Shown here: piece after piece, positions 10,101-21,250 of the stretch
How positions within the stretch are numbered: the first letter of the stretch is position 1
How the letters are laid out: every line of letters starts with the position of its first letter
Origin: Rhodosorus marinus
Taxonomy: Eukaryota > Rhodophyta > Stylonematophyceae > Stylonematales > Stylonemataceae
Direction of reading: 5' to 3'
DNA: 64,000 nucleotides
NCBI GenBank assembly: GCA_029953675.1
Contig: JAMWBK010000010.1
Location: 248,001 to 312,000 of the forward strand
Made by a program: the position numbers and the translations under genes
Notes under the pieces: model-generated
The model's database searches: none
Seen by the model: the letters and a program-made list of their open reading frames with translations, nothing else
Told to the model about the DNA's origin: nothing

Positions 10101-12448
10101 CTTGCCGAAAGACCTTCCCCATTTGTCCTTTTTGGATGGCACTTACAGGGTGCCAGAAAAATTCGTTTTGATCGTGCGATAGGGTGAGTCGCTCGTGAAG
10201 GCTGTGGACTGTACATCCGGATTTTGGGGGGCCTCTGACGGCTCGGGCTCCAGCAGTAGCGATAATCTTTTCTCATCATCATCTGAGGATGATTCGAGTA
10301 CCACCGCAAACTCCATATCCACGACGATCTCCTTCGGTGGATTCCAGTCTGACGGAGAATCTCATTCCAGCGGCGAAGCCGGAATGAAAAAAAGACGATC
10401 TTCGTTTGACTCTTTGATTCTCCGCAAGGTGTTGCATAGCGACTCACATCGAAACTCGGTATGGTTAACTGCCGCGGCAACTCAAACTGTTTCCGTGCGA
10501 GGTACCAAGGTTTCACGTTTCTGCCGATTAAACGTTCATTCGCCCGTTTCACGTTCTTAGGGACCATCAACACCTCGCTCGAGAGCCCCGGAAAGGAAAG
10601 ATCGAGGCCTGGAGCCCCGGTCTCGACACATAGGCTTCGACCTGAGCAAAGGCTTGAGCTTAGCGGGCGTTAACAAAAGAGCTGACAATTCGAAGAAGGG
10701 GAGAAAACTCAAGGTCCATTCTAGGTTTGAGGAGCTGCCTGTTCGCTTGAAGGAACACATTCTCATATGCTTCAACGAGAGCAGGGGCCTTGGCACCCTC
10801 GAGCTTTTGCTCGGAAGAATCTGGACTCTCGCGAAGAGGCGAGGTTCGGGAAAGGTTCCAGTCGTAGTCATCAATGAGCACTTCCCGCCGAAATTCGAGA
10901 GCAGGTTTGCCAGGCACAGTCGTGACCTGTTCCTCGTTCGCGGAAATGGTCAATCGTTGGACTCTTTGAGGCAAGCGCAATTGCAGAAAGCAATGGCGGT
11001 GATTATTAGCTCGCCCGATGTGAATCCTGGGGATCTTGACTCAGCAGCGGACTCAAGCGTCATGTTCACCATTATGACGCTGGACTTCCTCCTTGGGGAG
11101 AACTCTGATACTTTTGTTTGCGGCTTTATTGGCTCCGAGGAGTCCATGGAGGTAGGCTTTTGAGATCGCGAAATCTGTAACTGCCATGCTGCACTGGACC
11201 CGCACCGCGGTTGAAGAAGCAAGCTGAAGCTCTGCTATCTCTTGCCAGGTCTTCCCCGCACCCAACCACGCCAGAAGAAGACGGAAAGCTTTGGGGCTGA
11301 AGACGGACTCTGCGGCGGTACCAGTGGACGCGCAGTCGGGAGAGCCGGGTTCTCAGGTTGGCGGTAGATCCTCTTTAGCGCTGCACCGCACCTCCTCTGT
11401 GCCCGAACGCATGGACCGGGCCAGTGCACCCCTCATAATGCAATCCATGACTCTGCCGAATCTGAGGGCTCTATTTGCTCCACCTGAAGGCGATGAAGCC
11501 TCACCTTTGCGGCTTGTAAGTGCAGATTAACGACTAACATAAGCAGACCAACGAGGAAGTTTATGTACATATTCCTTCTCGCTCGATTACTAGGGACTAC
11601 CGCCCCGAAACCGAGAAAGGTTCCTCGACCTGAGCGAGTTTCTGTCGGAATCAGATGAGGAGGAGCACTTTGAGAGGAGAGACTTCAGAGCAAAGACTGG
11701 AGTGAAGGAGGAAGGCGTTGAACGACAAAGGTTTGACCTGCTTGAACAATTTGCTGCCCTCATCTTGCTTCCCTGGTCATGCAGTTGCCAACCCTTTCGT
11801 TTCCACATTCCCATAGGTATGCATCCGGAGAACTGATGATTCCCTGGTTAGCATCTGCTGCGATTGTGCGAGAATTTAACGAGCCTGGGTTCGCAAAGCT
11901 GCTTGAGGATCTTATTGGCTGCGGGCAGAAGGATTCCTCATGGATTCAACTTGTGCGGGTCGCGCCTAACTGTGCCGGTAGGACATATCGCGCCGTAATG
12001 GAGACCTTACTGGCTCATGGCGTCATTGCTATTGGGCTCTATAGATGTGTAGATGCTCCAGTTCGGCTGAACGACTCGCAAGAGCTGAGCGTATCCGGCA
12101 GTTCCCGAGCGAGTGCGAGGCGAAGTGACGGCCTCAACCTTAGCCTTGGCGAGACAGCATACTTGTAAGTGTTTCCACACCTGCGCAAACTATCTGGCCG
12201 GACAGCAGGCGAGCTCATTTGTGCGCTGGGCCTTTTGCTGCAGGCTTGCTGGTTCGCCTATGATCTCGAATGAAACCTGTTATACATGCCCGACGACAAA
12301 GGGCAAGTACTTCTTCCATACTCCCGTGGGAGGGGAGAACAAGTTGCCTTATGTCTACACGAATCCCCAGCCGTTCACATTGGTAAGCGACCGGGACGCT
12401 GTGTACTGTATTGCAAACCCGAGCATCGATCTTCCAGACGAGTGGTAG
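7140..12448 (+). CDS. Slo/BK-like RCK-domain potassium channel, multi-exon
   Basis: Long multi-exon gene for a plasma-membrane-type K+ channel with two cytosolic RCK domains, resembling Ca2+-activated Slo/BK channels. Seen in order: a hydrophobic segment near the N-terminus (VAVWGIFVLLAVLRLLL), a His-rich linker at 7,380-7,440 (runs of 7 and 4 His), S1-S2 (CLYVYESYEG), then a splice at 8,035/8,112 into PLTHLLTLEVFLEVFTLPSL. Next come S5 (MRLALRFFAFLFIASCG), the pore with the filter TVGYGDF (about 8,550-8,572), and RCK1 (HVILCGSV; VVVLCPDGPW; about 8,690-9,100). RCK2 (HILICFNE, VPVVVINEHFPP, VRGNG, about 10,700-11,160) and the late block YASGELMIPWL (11,817 on) follow, ending LPDEW-stop. A Ser/Asp-rich insert lies at 10,240-10,310. 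I do not see a canonical Ca2+-bowl of consecutive Asp. The start uses the ATG at 7,140; an earlier exon is possible, and the splice near 8,300-8,374 is unresolved. Confidence 0.9.
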
Positions 12449-13614
12449 TTCAGTTAGTCGCGCTCGAGCTTGCCGAACATTGCTAAGGCATCAAAACTTG
12501 ATGCATAGGACCAAGCCAGCTCGGGTCATTTGGACGCCTTTCATATCGTGTCGTCATGTAGCTTTATTCTGGACATAAAATAGTGAACAGAAGAGTCAAG
12601 CTTCGAGGCGAGCACCTTCCACCAAGGACGATTGTTGGATTGGGAAGCTGGGGCATAGTACAAGACAAGCCCATATTCTTCAGTTTGCTCCCAAATTCTC
12701 TCTGTGAAAATCCAAAGAAACGATGAGAAACCAAATCCAACAGCACGATGGGACACCGCACGGAAAAACGGTCTAAAAGAAAACATTGGGACAAAAAACA
12801 TTTGTCCCATTATGGTGTTTCTAATTGGATTGAAAAATTGGTTATTTTCCGTGGCTTAGCACGTCATCATCATCCATTGCCTCCTTTTTACGAAATTCAA
12901 GTAGCCATATACAGCGGTGTTGGACAATCTGATCTGCTTCTTGGGGGGTGGTCGTGATTAGGTATGTGAGCACCGGACCTTTTGTCGAGATTCCTGGTTC
13001 AAGACTGGAACTACATAGTTATCTTACGATTCTCATGATTGCAGTTAATCATAAAGCAAGCCCTCATCCAGTCCTTTTTCCATGCAAGCGATTGGAGAAA
13101 GTCGTCACCACGCTCCTAGGGTTTTGTAGTCGGGTGGGGCAAGCGGGTAGCCCCCGCCTCGACCTGGATGGCAACCCACAGCATGTATAGCCGAGGTTTT
13201 ATATGTTAACCACGTATCAACAAGTACCAGTTTCGCTCCCCAAGGTGTTCCAAAGTGATGTTTTGAAGAGGACTGTTACTTGTTTAGGTGTGCTGTTCTG
13301 GGGAAGGTGTCGTCAATAAGCGTTTCCCAATAGGGTGTGTGTATTGAATGCCTCTTGGGGCAGTCTATTGAGGGCTACCAAGTTGCTGAATAGCTTTGGT
13401 TATGTTTTGGGGGATGGTGAAGAGCGCGGAAACTTATATTTATTGAGTTTCATTCTGAAGATCTTCAGGTTGGCTTTGTTCTGAACTGAAATTGTTGGGA
13501 GCTTTAGATCCGATCATTGGAGCGAGGAGTGACGGGTTTTGGAGAGGAAGGGTTGTGCAGAGAGCTTTGAGGCGGAAAGGGTTTTTCGAGGGTGCAGTTT
13601 GGCTTTGATGAGCG
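12449..13614. other. intergenic, no supported gene
   Basis: Follows the channel stop codon and precedes the YIPF gene, both on the plus strand. Open frames at 12,541-12,810 (minus) and 12,948-13,190 (plus) have no recognisable motifs. G+T-rich sequence at 13,240-13,600 directly precedes the YIPF start, as for other genes here. Confidence 0.3.
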
Positions 13615-14643
13615 ATGGAGGTGAGAAAAATCTTCTTGTTGCACAAATCTCCTTTTGCTTTTCGTTGGACACATATCGGTTGAGATGAGCTTGCAGGGTT
13701 CTGATTCCTGGTGTGGTTTTTTTGGCATAGGATCCAGTTCCTGAAGGACAGGCAGTTGAAGCGCCTGTTAAACGGTTTGGGAAATATTTCGACTTGAGCA
13801 CTACCGTAAGCCGTTTCACATCTGCAGTTCAGTTCTTCACGGGTATAAGTTTTGTCACAACTACAACGCGGTTTCTCGCCTTCGGGGTTTATAGGATTTT
13901 GTGAAGAGGATCATTCGGTCGTTTATTCCGGTGAGACCACTTCTGGGCTATGAGGAAGAAGATGATAACCATAAGCCGGATCTGTACGCACCCGTGTGGA
14001 TTCCCACAACCCTTATTCTGTCACTATCCGTCGGAAGAAGTCTTTATCTCTTCTTCGAGTCGATGGTTCAAGGGAGCGAATTCCAAAGCCCAGGTACAGT
14101 CAGAAGAAACCACACCAAATCTTTGTCCTTTGCAACTTAGGGAAAGTGATCACAATTTCCCTCCTGCAGGCCTCGATTTCAGAACCCTATGGCTATCGGC
14201 AGTGATAATCTACAGCTACTGTCTCGTAATCCCGGTGTCTCTCTTCGTGTTCAAGTTGTGTGCATCAGTAGATGTGCCATTCTTCGCGACGCTATGTGTT
14301 TATGGATACTCTATGGCGCCGGTTGTCGTAGCAGCCTTTGTATGTATCACGCCGATTAGAATTGTTCAGATATCGGCAATGGGTGAGCAAACCGGCTCCA
14401 TTCCATCTTAACGAGTGCTGAAAACCGTTCCAGAAGATCCATCAAACCGGACTGAGAAAGGATTCCTCCGTCCTTGTTTATTTATCAGGTGTTAGCTTCT
14501 TTCTCTCCACTATCTTCCTGTTTTATAATATCTGGAGAGAACAGACAGTAACGTCGAGGTCGTTAGCGTACTTTGTGAAACTTTTCACTGGAATTGTACA
14601 TATTGGATTGGGAATGGCGCTCACTTTCCTCTTCTATTTCTGA
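13615..14643 (+). CDS. YIPF/Yip1-family Golgi membrane protein, 5 exons
   Basis: Five exons can be placed with consistent phases: 13,615-13,620, 13,731-13,805, 13,895-14,093, 14,170-14,382 and 14,489-14,643. They give about 215 residues. Yip1-domain proteins are multi-pass ER/Golgi membrane proteins that bind Rab GTPases and support vesicle traffic. Seen: FGKYFDLST (equivalent to the 'yyq.yFdvdt' of YIPF1/2), the hallmark DLYAPVWIPTTLILSLSV, then about four further hydrophobic segments (LWLSAVIIYSYCLVIPVSLF, CVYGYSMAPVVVAAFV, SFFLSTIFLFYNIW, HIGLGMALTFLFYF). DLY(G/A)PxW and the (V/C)YGYS motif are the family signature. It looks closest to YIPF1/2. The N-terminus is short because the predicted first exon codes only Met-Glu, so an unseen upstream exon is possible. 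Confidence 0.9.
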
Positions 14644-15243
14644 TCAAGCACTGCTCTGCTTTACGAGCCGTTTTTGGCCTGTCGTTACGAAGGAAGAAAC
14701 CTCACGTTGGTTGGAATCTCTTTAACTTCTTCGCCAAAGCACGAAGCCTACGCTTAGAGCCTTACTGCTGAGGACGAACTCAAGTCGTCTGGATGTGGTT
14801 GGCTCGGGAACTTTGGATATGTGGAATGGACCCGGTTTGCTTGGTGGAAAGGATGGTCCACCCCTGTACCTTTCAAGTCCTTTCTTGCTGACTGGATTTG
14901 GAACCTTTGAACAAATTTGTGGGAAAACATGCAACTTCAGGTCTATCCTTCTGATTGAATCAGAGAATAGCATTTCAATCGCTTCGGCTTACTGTTTGAG
15001 GTTTTCGTTTTGTCGGTGCATAAAACATAGCTGCTGCACTTAATGAAAACAACAGCATAGGGATCGCGCTCTAAAGCGTTCTCGTTTGTTCCGTTGCAAC
15101 CTTGGGATCCTTTTGGCCCAGGGCAAGATCGTTCTGATCTGGATTCACTCCATCTAGCGGCAATCTGAGAGGAAACTGGTAGTGTAGCGTTCGTCGTCGA
15201 AATTTTCACAAAAGAGTCGTTCCAGTGTCCTGCTTTTCTTCCT
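14644..15243. other. convergent spacer, no supported gene
   Basis: Lies between the 3' ends of the YIPF gene (plus) and the zinc-finger gene (minus). Short open frames occur on both strands (for example 14,795-15,043 plus), without family motifs. Probably 3' untranslated sequence of both genes. Confidence 0.3.
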
Positions 15244-15835
15244 TCAGGAAATAGTCTTTTCTGGTCCGTCCTTGCCCTTCTCGGTATCATATGCCCACCC
15301 GTACTCGTCCTCCACAGCACAAATTGGACAGTCCAGCTGCTTCTTCCCTCGACAGTATCTAACATGAACAAACCCTTCGGTAAGAACTGGGGAAGCAAAT
15401 CGAAGCAACCCGCTCTTAAAAACTTACCTGCACTCAATCGTTCTGCCCATAACTCCTTCGCCGTGACAGACCTTCGAGGGAAGTAAACCATACGATCAGT
15501 TTGGAGTCCTATAAGTCTGATCATATCTCGCTTATGCCTCCCTATGAGATGTGGGAACTCACCGGGCAAACTACCAGCAGCGTCCCATGACAGTATGTAC
15601 AAGGTTTGGGCTCCTCTTCCTCGTGGTCAGCGCTTGTCGCGTCCGTATCAGTCCCAATTTCCGTTCCCGCGAGACAAACCAGGCTACTCCTTCCAGGTGG
15701 AACGGGCTTACCTGTCGGAAACCTATAGTAGCCCTTCAACAAGATTCCGTGATCCTGAAGACAAACACATCCACCACTTACAGACCCTGAAGTTCGCGCT
15801 CCTGCGAGAGGAGGAAACGTAAACCCTAACACCAT
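15244..15835 (-). CDS. plastid-type DnaJ zinc-finger protein (BSD2/LQY1-like), 3 exons
   Basis: Exons 15,835-15,563, 15,471-15,428 and 15,358-15,244 join in frame to 143 residues. After splicing, the C-terminal half has four Cys-x-x-Cys units in the pattern of the DnaJ cysteine-rich domain: CTYCHGT, CPVCHGEG, CRYCRGK and CPICAVED. The spacing is near that of BSD2 and LQY1, small J-domain-free plastid chaperones for Rubisco and photosystem II. There is no J domain. The N-terminus MVLGFTFPPLAGARTSGS looks like a transit peptide with the Gly-Phe motif shared by other plastid-type genes here. The residues between (DHEEEEPK) are acidic. Which of the small DnaJ-Zn proteins this is cannot be decided. 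The fold call is strong because the splicing brings the four motifs into register. Confidence 0.82.
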
Positions 15836-15903
15836 CAGGAGATCACAGACAGAGAGAGCACCGATCTAACAACGACAACAATGCTAACTTTCACGAAGGG
15901 CAG

Positions 15904-16417
15904 TCCTTTTCCAAACTAAGCAGAGCCTCGAGAGACCAAACTCGGTTCTCAACAAAGTCGTTCTTCATCAATCAGTCAAGGAACAAGACTGACTTGAAAA
16001 GAGAATCCCAACCGGGTTGACCCGCCCCTGGCGCATGTTCAACCGGAGGAGCGACCCTAATCCTTTTCCATACTGAGTACGAAGTGCCGCCAGAGATCGC
16101 AAGTCGCTTGGCAAAACTAGGTTTACGTTGTAACTCGGAGGGCTTAGCTTTTCAAGCAGTCGGGAAATAAGACTGACTCACAAGTGAACCCCTGGCGGTT
16201 GACGGTCCCCGGAGCCTGGCGAGCTAGGTTTGTTCCTAGTCCGTTTCCATACTGAGTACGAAGGGCCGCCAGAGATCACAAGTCGCTTGGCAATACTAGG
16301 TTTACGTTGTAACGCGGAGGGCGCAGCTATTAAAGCAGTCGGGAAATAAGACTGACTCACAAGCGAACACCTGACGGTTTTGACGGTCCCCGGAGCCTGG
16401 CGAGCTAGCTTTGTTCA
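15904..16417. repeat. tandem array of ~179-bp units
   Basis: Two high-identity units begin at about 16,065 and 16,244 (period 179; for example TACTGAGTAC at 16,071 and 16,250, and GACTGACTCACAAG in both). The second ends near 16,417. A third, clearly diverged copy appears upstream from about 15,904. It shares the ordered words CCTTTTCCA, CAGTC..GGAA.AAGACTGACT and GGTTGAC. The period is not a multiple of 3, and the array lies just upstream of the zinc-finger gene's start (opposite strand). It is noncoding on present evidence. Confidence 0.75.
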
Positions 16418-17369
16418 GAATGACGAAAAGCATGCCAACACTAATCAACGCGAGTTTGTTTCTGAACAAGAAGATCTTCCACGAGGCGGGAAGAATTGGA
16501 ATGGCAAAAGCTCGGACTGAGTTTAGATAGGTCCAGCGATCGCTGGGGAGTATGGAACTTGTTACTTTACAATCGAGGGAGTCGGTCTTGGAGTGCCAAT
16601 CACAAGGAGTGCACACCTCCAACACACTTTTCTGCGTTGAAGGAGAAGACCATGAACAAGATAATTTCCCCATCACAGACCATGGGAGGCTTATCTATTG
16701 ATGTTCTCACAATGGAAGGTAGTAAACTGGACTCCCAACGTTTGTACTCGCAACGTCCCTGCCGTCGGAATAGATGAAAGTCTACTATCCACACTCATTC
16801 GTAGATCTTGCTAGAGGAGTCAGCTGCTTGGTTCTCTGATCCCTTTCAGCCTCACTCTTCCTCGTTTTAGTTGTTGGAATTGCGTTCCCATCTGGGTATC
16901 GGGTCGTTGCTCCACTCTGTCCCTTATACGCCGGGTCAGGTCTAAATACCTTAGGGTTTCAGTGGAACTTAAGGCCGCAGGTATTCTCAAGTGAGGAAAA
17001 TCAGTCCCCAGGAGGCAATGTATCGACCGCGAGGTCGATCACAAATGCCTTCCCCCAGGTTTCCGATTCTCGTATCGCTCTGGCTACTGGGTCTGCCATC
17101 GATCAGTGTCTCTATCAGTCAGGGGCGTCAGCAAGTGAGTTGCGAAGACCATCGAGGGGTCGCTATCATCGAGTGTCGAGTGTCCCGAGTGCCCTCTGCA
17201 GACGAATGGTTCACTCCACTTGAATCAAGGACTGTATTCCGCTCGTAGTCGAGACTTTCTGTTTGCTTCCCAAGCGAAAGATTCCCGCCGTCCTTTTTGT
17301 GCAATGTCTATGTCCATCTGGTCGTGGTCCGGATCTCGACCAGACTGTCCAGTGAGTTGGATTAATGTT
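16418..17369. other. region with possible minus-strand exons, unresolved
   Basis: No gene can be assembled with confidence. On the minus strand, open stretches flanked by AG/GT occur at about 17,215-17,345 and 17,000-17,200 (SETWGKAFVIDLAVDTLPPG is one short segment). They might be 3' exons of the plastid-type gene at 17,370-18,135 or chance frames. Confidence 0.25.
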
Positions 17370-18135
17370 CTAGAGAGTTATATCCCAGTTCTCTTCTTGC
17401 AACGCCATAAGCTTGACGCCATTTGCATCTGCTTTAAAAGAGTGGTTTGATTCGTAGAATTCGGTATCCTCGGCGGGCGCAATCAACGCGACTGAACAGC
17501 CCGGTACCATCTCTCTCAGCTCCTTCAAAGTTCTCTCCATGATCTGTCTCTTCAGACTGTTCTGCATAGCCAGCAGATGAGTTTTTCCGACTCAGTCGGG
17601 ACGATCATGACGATAGATCTTGGAAGGTATTCTCGGACTTACCGGATCTGGCAGTTCTGGATCCACAAGCACATCCCATATCGTAGAGTTCAACGCACCA
17701 TCTGTGAGCGCCCTAGCCATTGCCACCAGATCATCTTTGAGAACAAGACGTGCAGAAACAACCAGGGAACTAAAGTGAAGCGACTTCCGAATACGGTAGA
17801 GGTTTCTCGCCTGTTCATAAAGGATAGGGTCTGCTTTGTCAGACCGGGCGACTACAAGTCCGCATCTTATAGCGATGAAGAGCCGTTACCGAACAACCCC
17901 ATCAAGGTACTGACACAGATAGAGGACGTACCTTTTTCCCGTTCTTCACGAGAAGATCGTTCATCTCCTCAGGCTTCACCGCGGACTTGTCAGTCGATAT
18001 CGTCGACCTCTGCGTGGAAAGCTTGTTAATATTAGGCCGCTCTAATGGAATGTTCATTCCATCGTACGGATCGCACATCCGTACTCGACCACGAGCACGG
18101 CTCAGACCAACACAAATACCAGCAAAACCTAACAT
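17370..18135 (-). CDS. unidentified plastid-type protein, about 3 exons
   Basis: Not recognised. Exon 1 is 18,135-17,932 or slightly longer (start MLGFAGICVGLSRARGRVRM, a transit-peptide-like sequence with the same Gly-Phe motif as neighbouring plastid genes). A middle exon ends at 17,643 and carries GLVVARSDKADPILYEQARN and LVLKDDLVAMARALTDG. The last exon, 17,561-17,370, carries LKRQIMERTLKELREMVPGC and ends NWDITL-stop. The 81-bp intron 17,562-17,642 is in phase 0 on both sides. The exon 1/2 join is not settled (possible donor inside VRPLSV). The protein would be about 200 residues, soluble and mixed-charge after the transit peptide. An upstream in-frame Met at 18,213 is less likely. It could continue into exons below 17,370. 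Confidence 0.5.
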
Positions 18136-19786
18136 GCTAGCAAACCCTCTAGGAATGAACGCTAAGCTCTGTTCATTACAAAAAAAAAAAGAAAAAAATC
18201 TCGAACGCCCCAAACTGTTACAAGAAAAGAGAACACATGCCAGTCATAGACACATCAAAGCGTCAACATCCGATCCGCTAAGCTCCATGTTCCTATCTCC
18301 GCTCAGACCGAGGCACACACACAAAGGACACAAGCAGTAATCGCCGGTGATGTATTCAGGAGGTATCACCCTAGGATGTGAGGTGATGGCGATTCGCTTT
18401 TCAGAGCGACAAACACTTCGGTTACGACGTGCAGAGAGTGTGGTCACAAAGATTGTCTTCTACGGCGATGATACCGAATTCAGAAATTCGCAGAGGTCTA
18501 CCAATGCACCGGGACCTGACCCCAGAAACCTTGTCTCCGCAGGCGAGCCTTTGAGATTAGGTTTCAGATTCGACTTTTTGCGAAAAAAGCCGCCTGGAAA
18601 AAGTCAAAACTTCCTCCGTTTGGGAATCGAACATGTGTATCGTAGAATAGGGAGGGTGACTCTAGGCAAATTTCAATCACACCTCGCTAAAAAATCCGTG
18701 CTGTCTTTCATATAGAAAATGCTGCCAGCACATCAGTGACCAGCGTGCGAACTTTTTCCACACCCACTAAATGCACTTTATAGACCTAACACAAACCACC
18801 ACCTGAGAAATATAATTTACGTTTGTATTTATTGGATTGTTCCAAGTGTGGTCGGGTTCTTCTGTCAAAGGGTTTGTTGGGTTCTTAGCTGTTTACCCCT
18901 CTAAACCCCCACTGTTTTGGTGGGTTTAACCACTTCTTGGTCGAAAACAGCGAAAACCCCCTACACGCCCACTTGGGGGTCACAACCCTAGTATTTATAT
19001 ACAAAAAAAAAGTTTCATTTTTTGAAAGGAAAAATTAAAAACTATATATATATATATGAATAGAGGAAATTCATCCCAAAAAATGAGATTCCAAAACAGT
19101 CTACAAAACATCTATATTTCAATCCTTTTTTGTCGAAGGAGGCAGAAAACGGTTAAAAAGTTTGAAATAAACAAGAGTGCGAAAAATGTACAAATAGATA
19201 ATTGTCTTTTGTTAATTTTATAGTTTATCACAATAAGTATTCACAATATTATGAATATACAATTGATTTATTTTGAAATAATTGTGGATTGGATAAAACT
19301 TTGAAAAACATGGTTAATGAGATGTTGGGGATGGCAAAAGTTGACGGGAGTTCGGTGATTGACAACGTTGTGATCTTCTTAGTGTCGATAAGACGGGTTA
19401 GCAAACTGTGGATTTTAGTAAGCAGTTCCATCTGGTGGGACACAGAAGTAGCGCACACACATATCCCTTCGCGTTCCCTGTGCTTGAGGACCCATCGATT
19501 TGAGTATCAGCCTTTTGATCGTGGGTGAGTAGGACTGTAAAGTTGTCTGCTGAAAACAAGCGCAACCTGATAAGCGCTGGATCTATTTAAGCAAATTCTC
19601 CAGGTAAGGTAACAGCTTGTCCCTTTCCGCTGTCCCGAATCCGATCTGCATGGAATTTACATTACAAACCATGGGAAACCCGAAATCGTTTGTGGGTGTC
19701 GGGAACAGGTAGCCGGGTAGCAGGAACAAGTGCCGGCGCTGCAGGAATCGGGATGCTTCTGAAAAAAGAAGCGAAAAGTCTTCGTT
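18136..19786. other. intergenic; AT-rich block and C-rich/hairpin sequence
   Basis: Divergent spacer between the minus-strand plastid-type gene and VPS29. It includes a plus-strand open frame at 18,347-18,715 (122 codons, unrecognised), paired C-run/G-run segments at 18,900-18,990 that could fold, and an AT-rich block at 19,000-19,280 with a TATATATATATA run. No firm gene. Confidence 0.35.
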
Positions 19787-21250
19787 ATGGTGGTAAGGCA
19801 ATAGAACTGTCTCAAATTTTTCCGAATTGGAAATCTAATAACGAAGAGTTGCTCCTTTTTCGATTGCCCATCTTCTTCGTTTCTCTCCGTCGGTGAGGTC
19901 AGTTGGTTCTAATCATTGGCGATTTGCATGGTACGCTCGAATTCCTCCACGATCTTTTGAGTGGCTGGGCTAGATTCTTTTACTACAAAACTCATCTGCA
20001 GTCAACTTGCTAAACTTGATCTGACTGGCAACGCAGTTCCTCATAGGTCTCCAGTGTTTCCGTCTCGCTTCAAGAGCCTGCTAGCTCCTGGAAAGGTCCA
20101 ATACATCCTTTGCACGGTAAGCTTCTTCAGGCGAGCATAGAAAGTTAGAACCCAAAAATTTCTTCGTCTGAGAAAGCTGAGGAGTCCCGCCTCTTGATCA
20201 CGACCGTTCTGCAGGGAAACTTATGTACACGCGAGATGGAAGAGTACCTAAGGAGCCTCTGCTCGGAGGTGCATATAGCTCAGGGTGATATGGACGAAGT
20301 AAGCGTCTACGCGCATGTTTCCAATTGTCGAGTCCTCAGCGCGTGATCTTATACCAATCTACGCGTTCATCATTGTCTCCCAACCCGTAGGGTCGATATC
20401 AAGAACTAGTTGCTCTGCATGTTGGCTCAGTGTCATTCGCAATCTGTCACGGACATCAGGTTCTGCCCTGGTATGATGAAACCGCGCAGATTGCCCTTCA
20501 GAGGTAAAGCTGTTCATCATCAATAATGAAAGCTTCAGGGCCTCCCCTGCAAAAGCTTCCTTTGTTCTCTGCTCGATTAATCGCGTATGAGATAACCAAG
20601 CACCGCAAGGATAAGGCTGAGAGAAAGAGCGAAGCAGATTGAGTCCTTGTCGGCTCCTGCGTATGAAGGATATTCACAAAACTTTCTAAACCATCGCCGA
20701 AAAAACTCTCCTTCTCTACCGGCTTTTTTTTTGCAGGGACCTCGGCGTGGACGTCTTGGTTGTCGGTCATTCTCACAAGATAGGGACTATTGAGTGCCCA
20801 GGAGGCGGCATTATCATCAACCCTGGAACTGTGAGCATGATCTAATCGCATGTTTCCGCCTAGTTGTCATTGTTACTCATCAGCTTCAAATCTCCACATG
20901 TGCACCGTCAGGCCACTGGAGCTCCAAGAGTTATCGACCTGGAAGCCCCGAAACCGTCCTTTGTTCTTATGGATATACAAGGAAGGAAGCTCGTGACTTA
21001 TACATATACTCTGGAAAACGAGGTGAGGAAAATCGTTCGCATCGCTCACCCCACGAGGGAGACGGGTACAGGTCGTTTCAGACTGATGTTCAGGAAGAGA
21101 ACAAGAGGAAACTCTCTCAGCAAGAACTGGAACAGCAGCACTTGTCATGTCAAAGCTGTGCTTTCTCGAAAAGTCATAGATGCCTGTGGAGCTGATGGAT
21201 ATTATTTCTGCTTTGGTAACAGGATGATATCAAGGTGGATAGAAGTGTAG
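19787..21250 (+). CDS. VPS29: VPS29, retromer phosphoesterase-fold subunit, 7 exons or more
   Basis: Exons assemble to about 181 residues, matching the usual 182. VPS29 is the calcineurin-like-fold subunit of retromer (with VPS35 and VPS26) on endosomes. Exon 1 is only ATGGTG (19,787-19,792), exon 2 is 19,903-19,930 (LVLIIGDLH), and the next exon starts near 20,038 (PHRSPVFPSRFKSLLAPGKV). Later exons carry GNLCTREMEEYLRSL, GDMDE, CHGHQVLPW, VGHSHKIGTIE, INPGTATGAP and PSFVLMDIQG. The last short exon, 21,223-21,250 (DDIKVDRSV), follows an intron of about 200 bp that is itself largely open. If that intron were retained, a longer C-terminus would result, but the spliced end matches the family. 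The fold's metal-site-like residues (GDLH, GNLC, HGH, GHSH) are kept. Confidence 0.93.

Noticed and set aside
12780-12880. short similarity to 22,690-22,750 (TTGTCCCAT ... GGCTTAG(T/C)ACGTCAT)
   Set aside because: Only two short words match over about 70 bp with different spacing; too weak to call a dispersed repeat.
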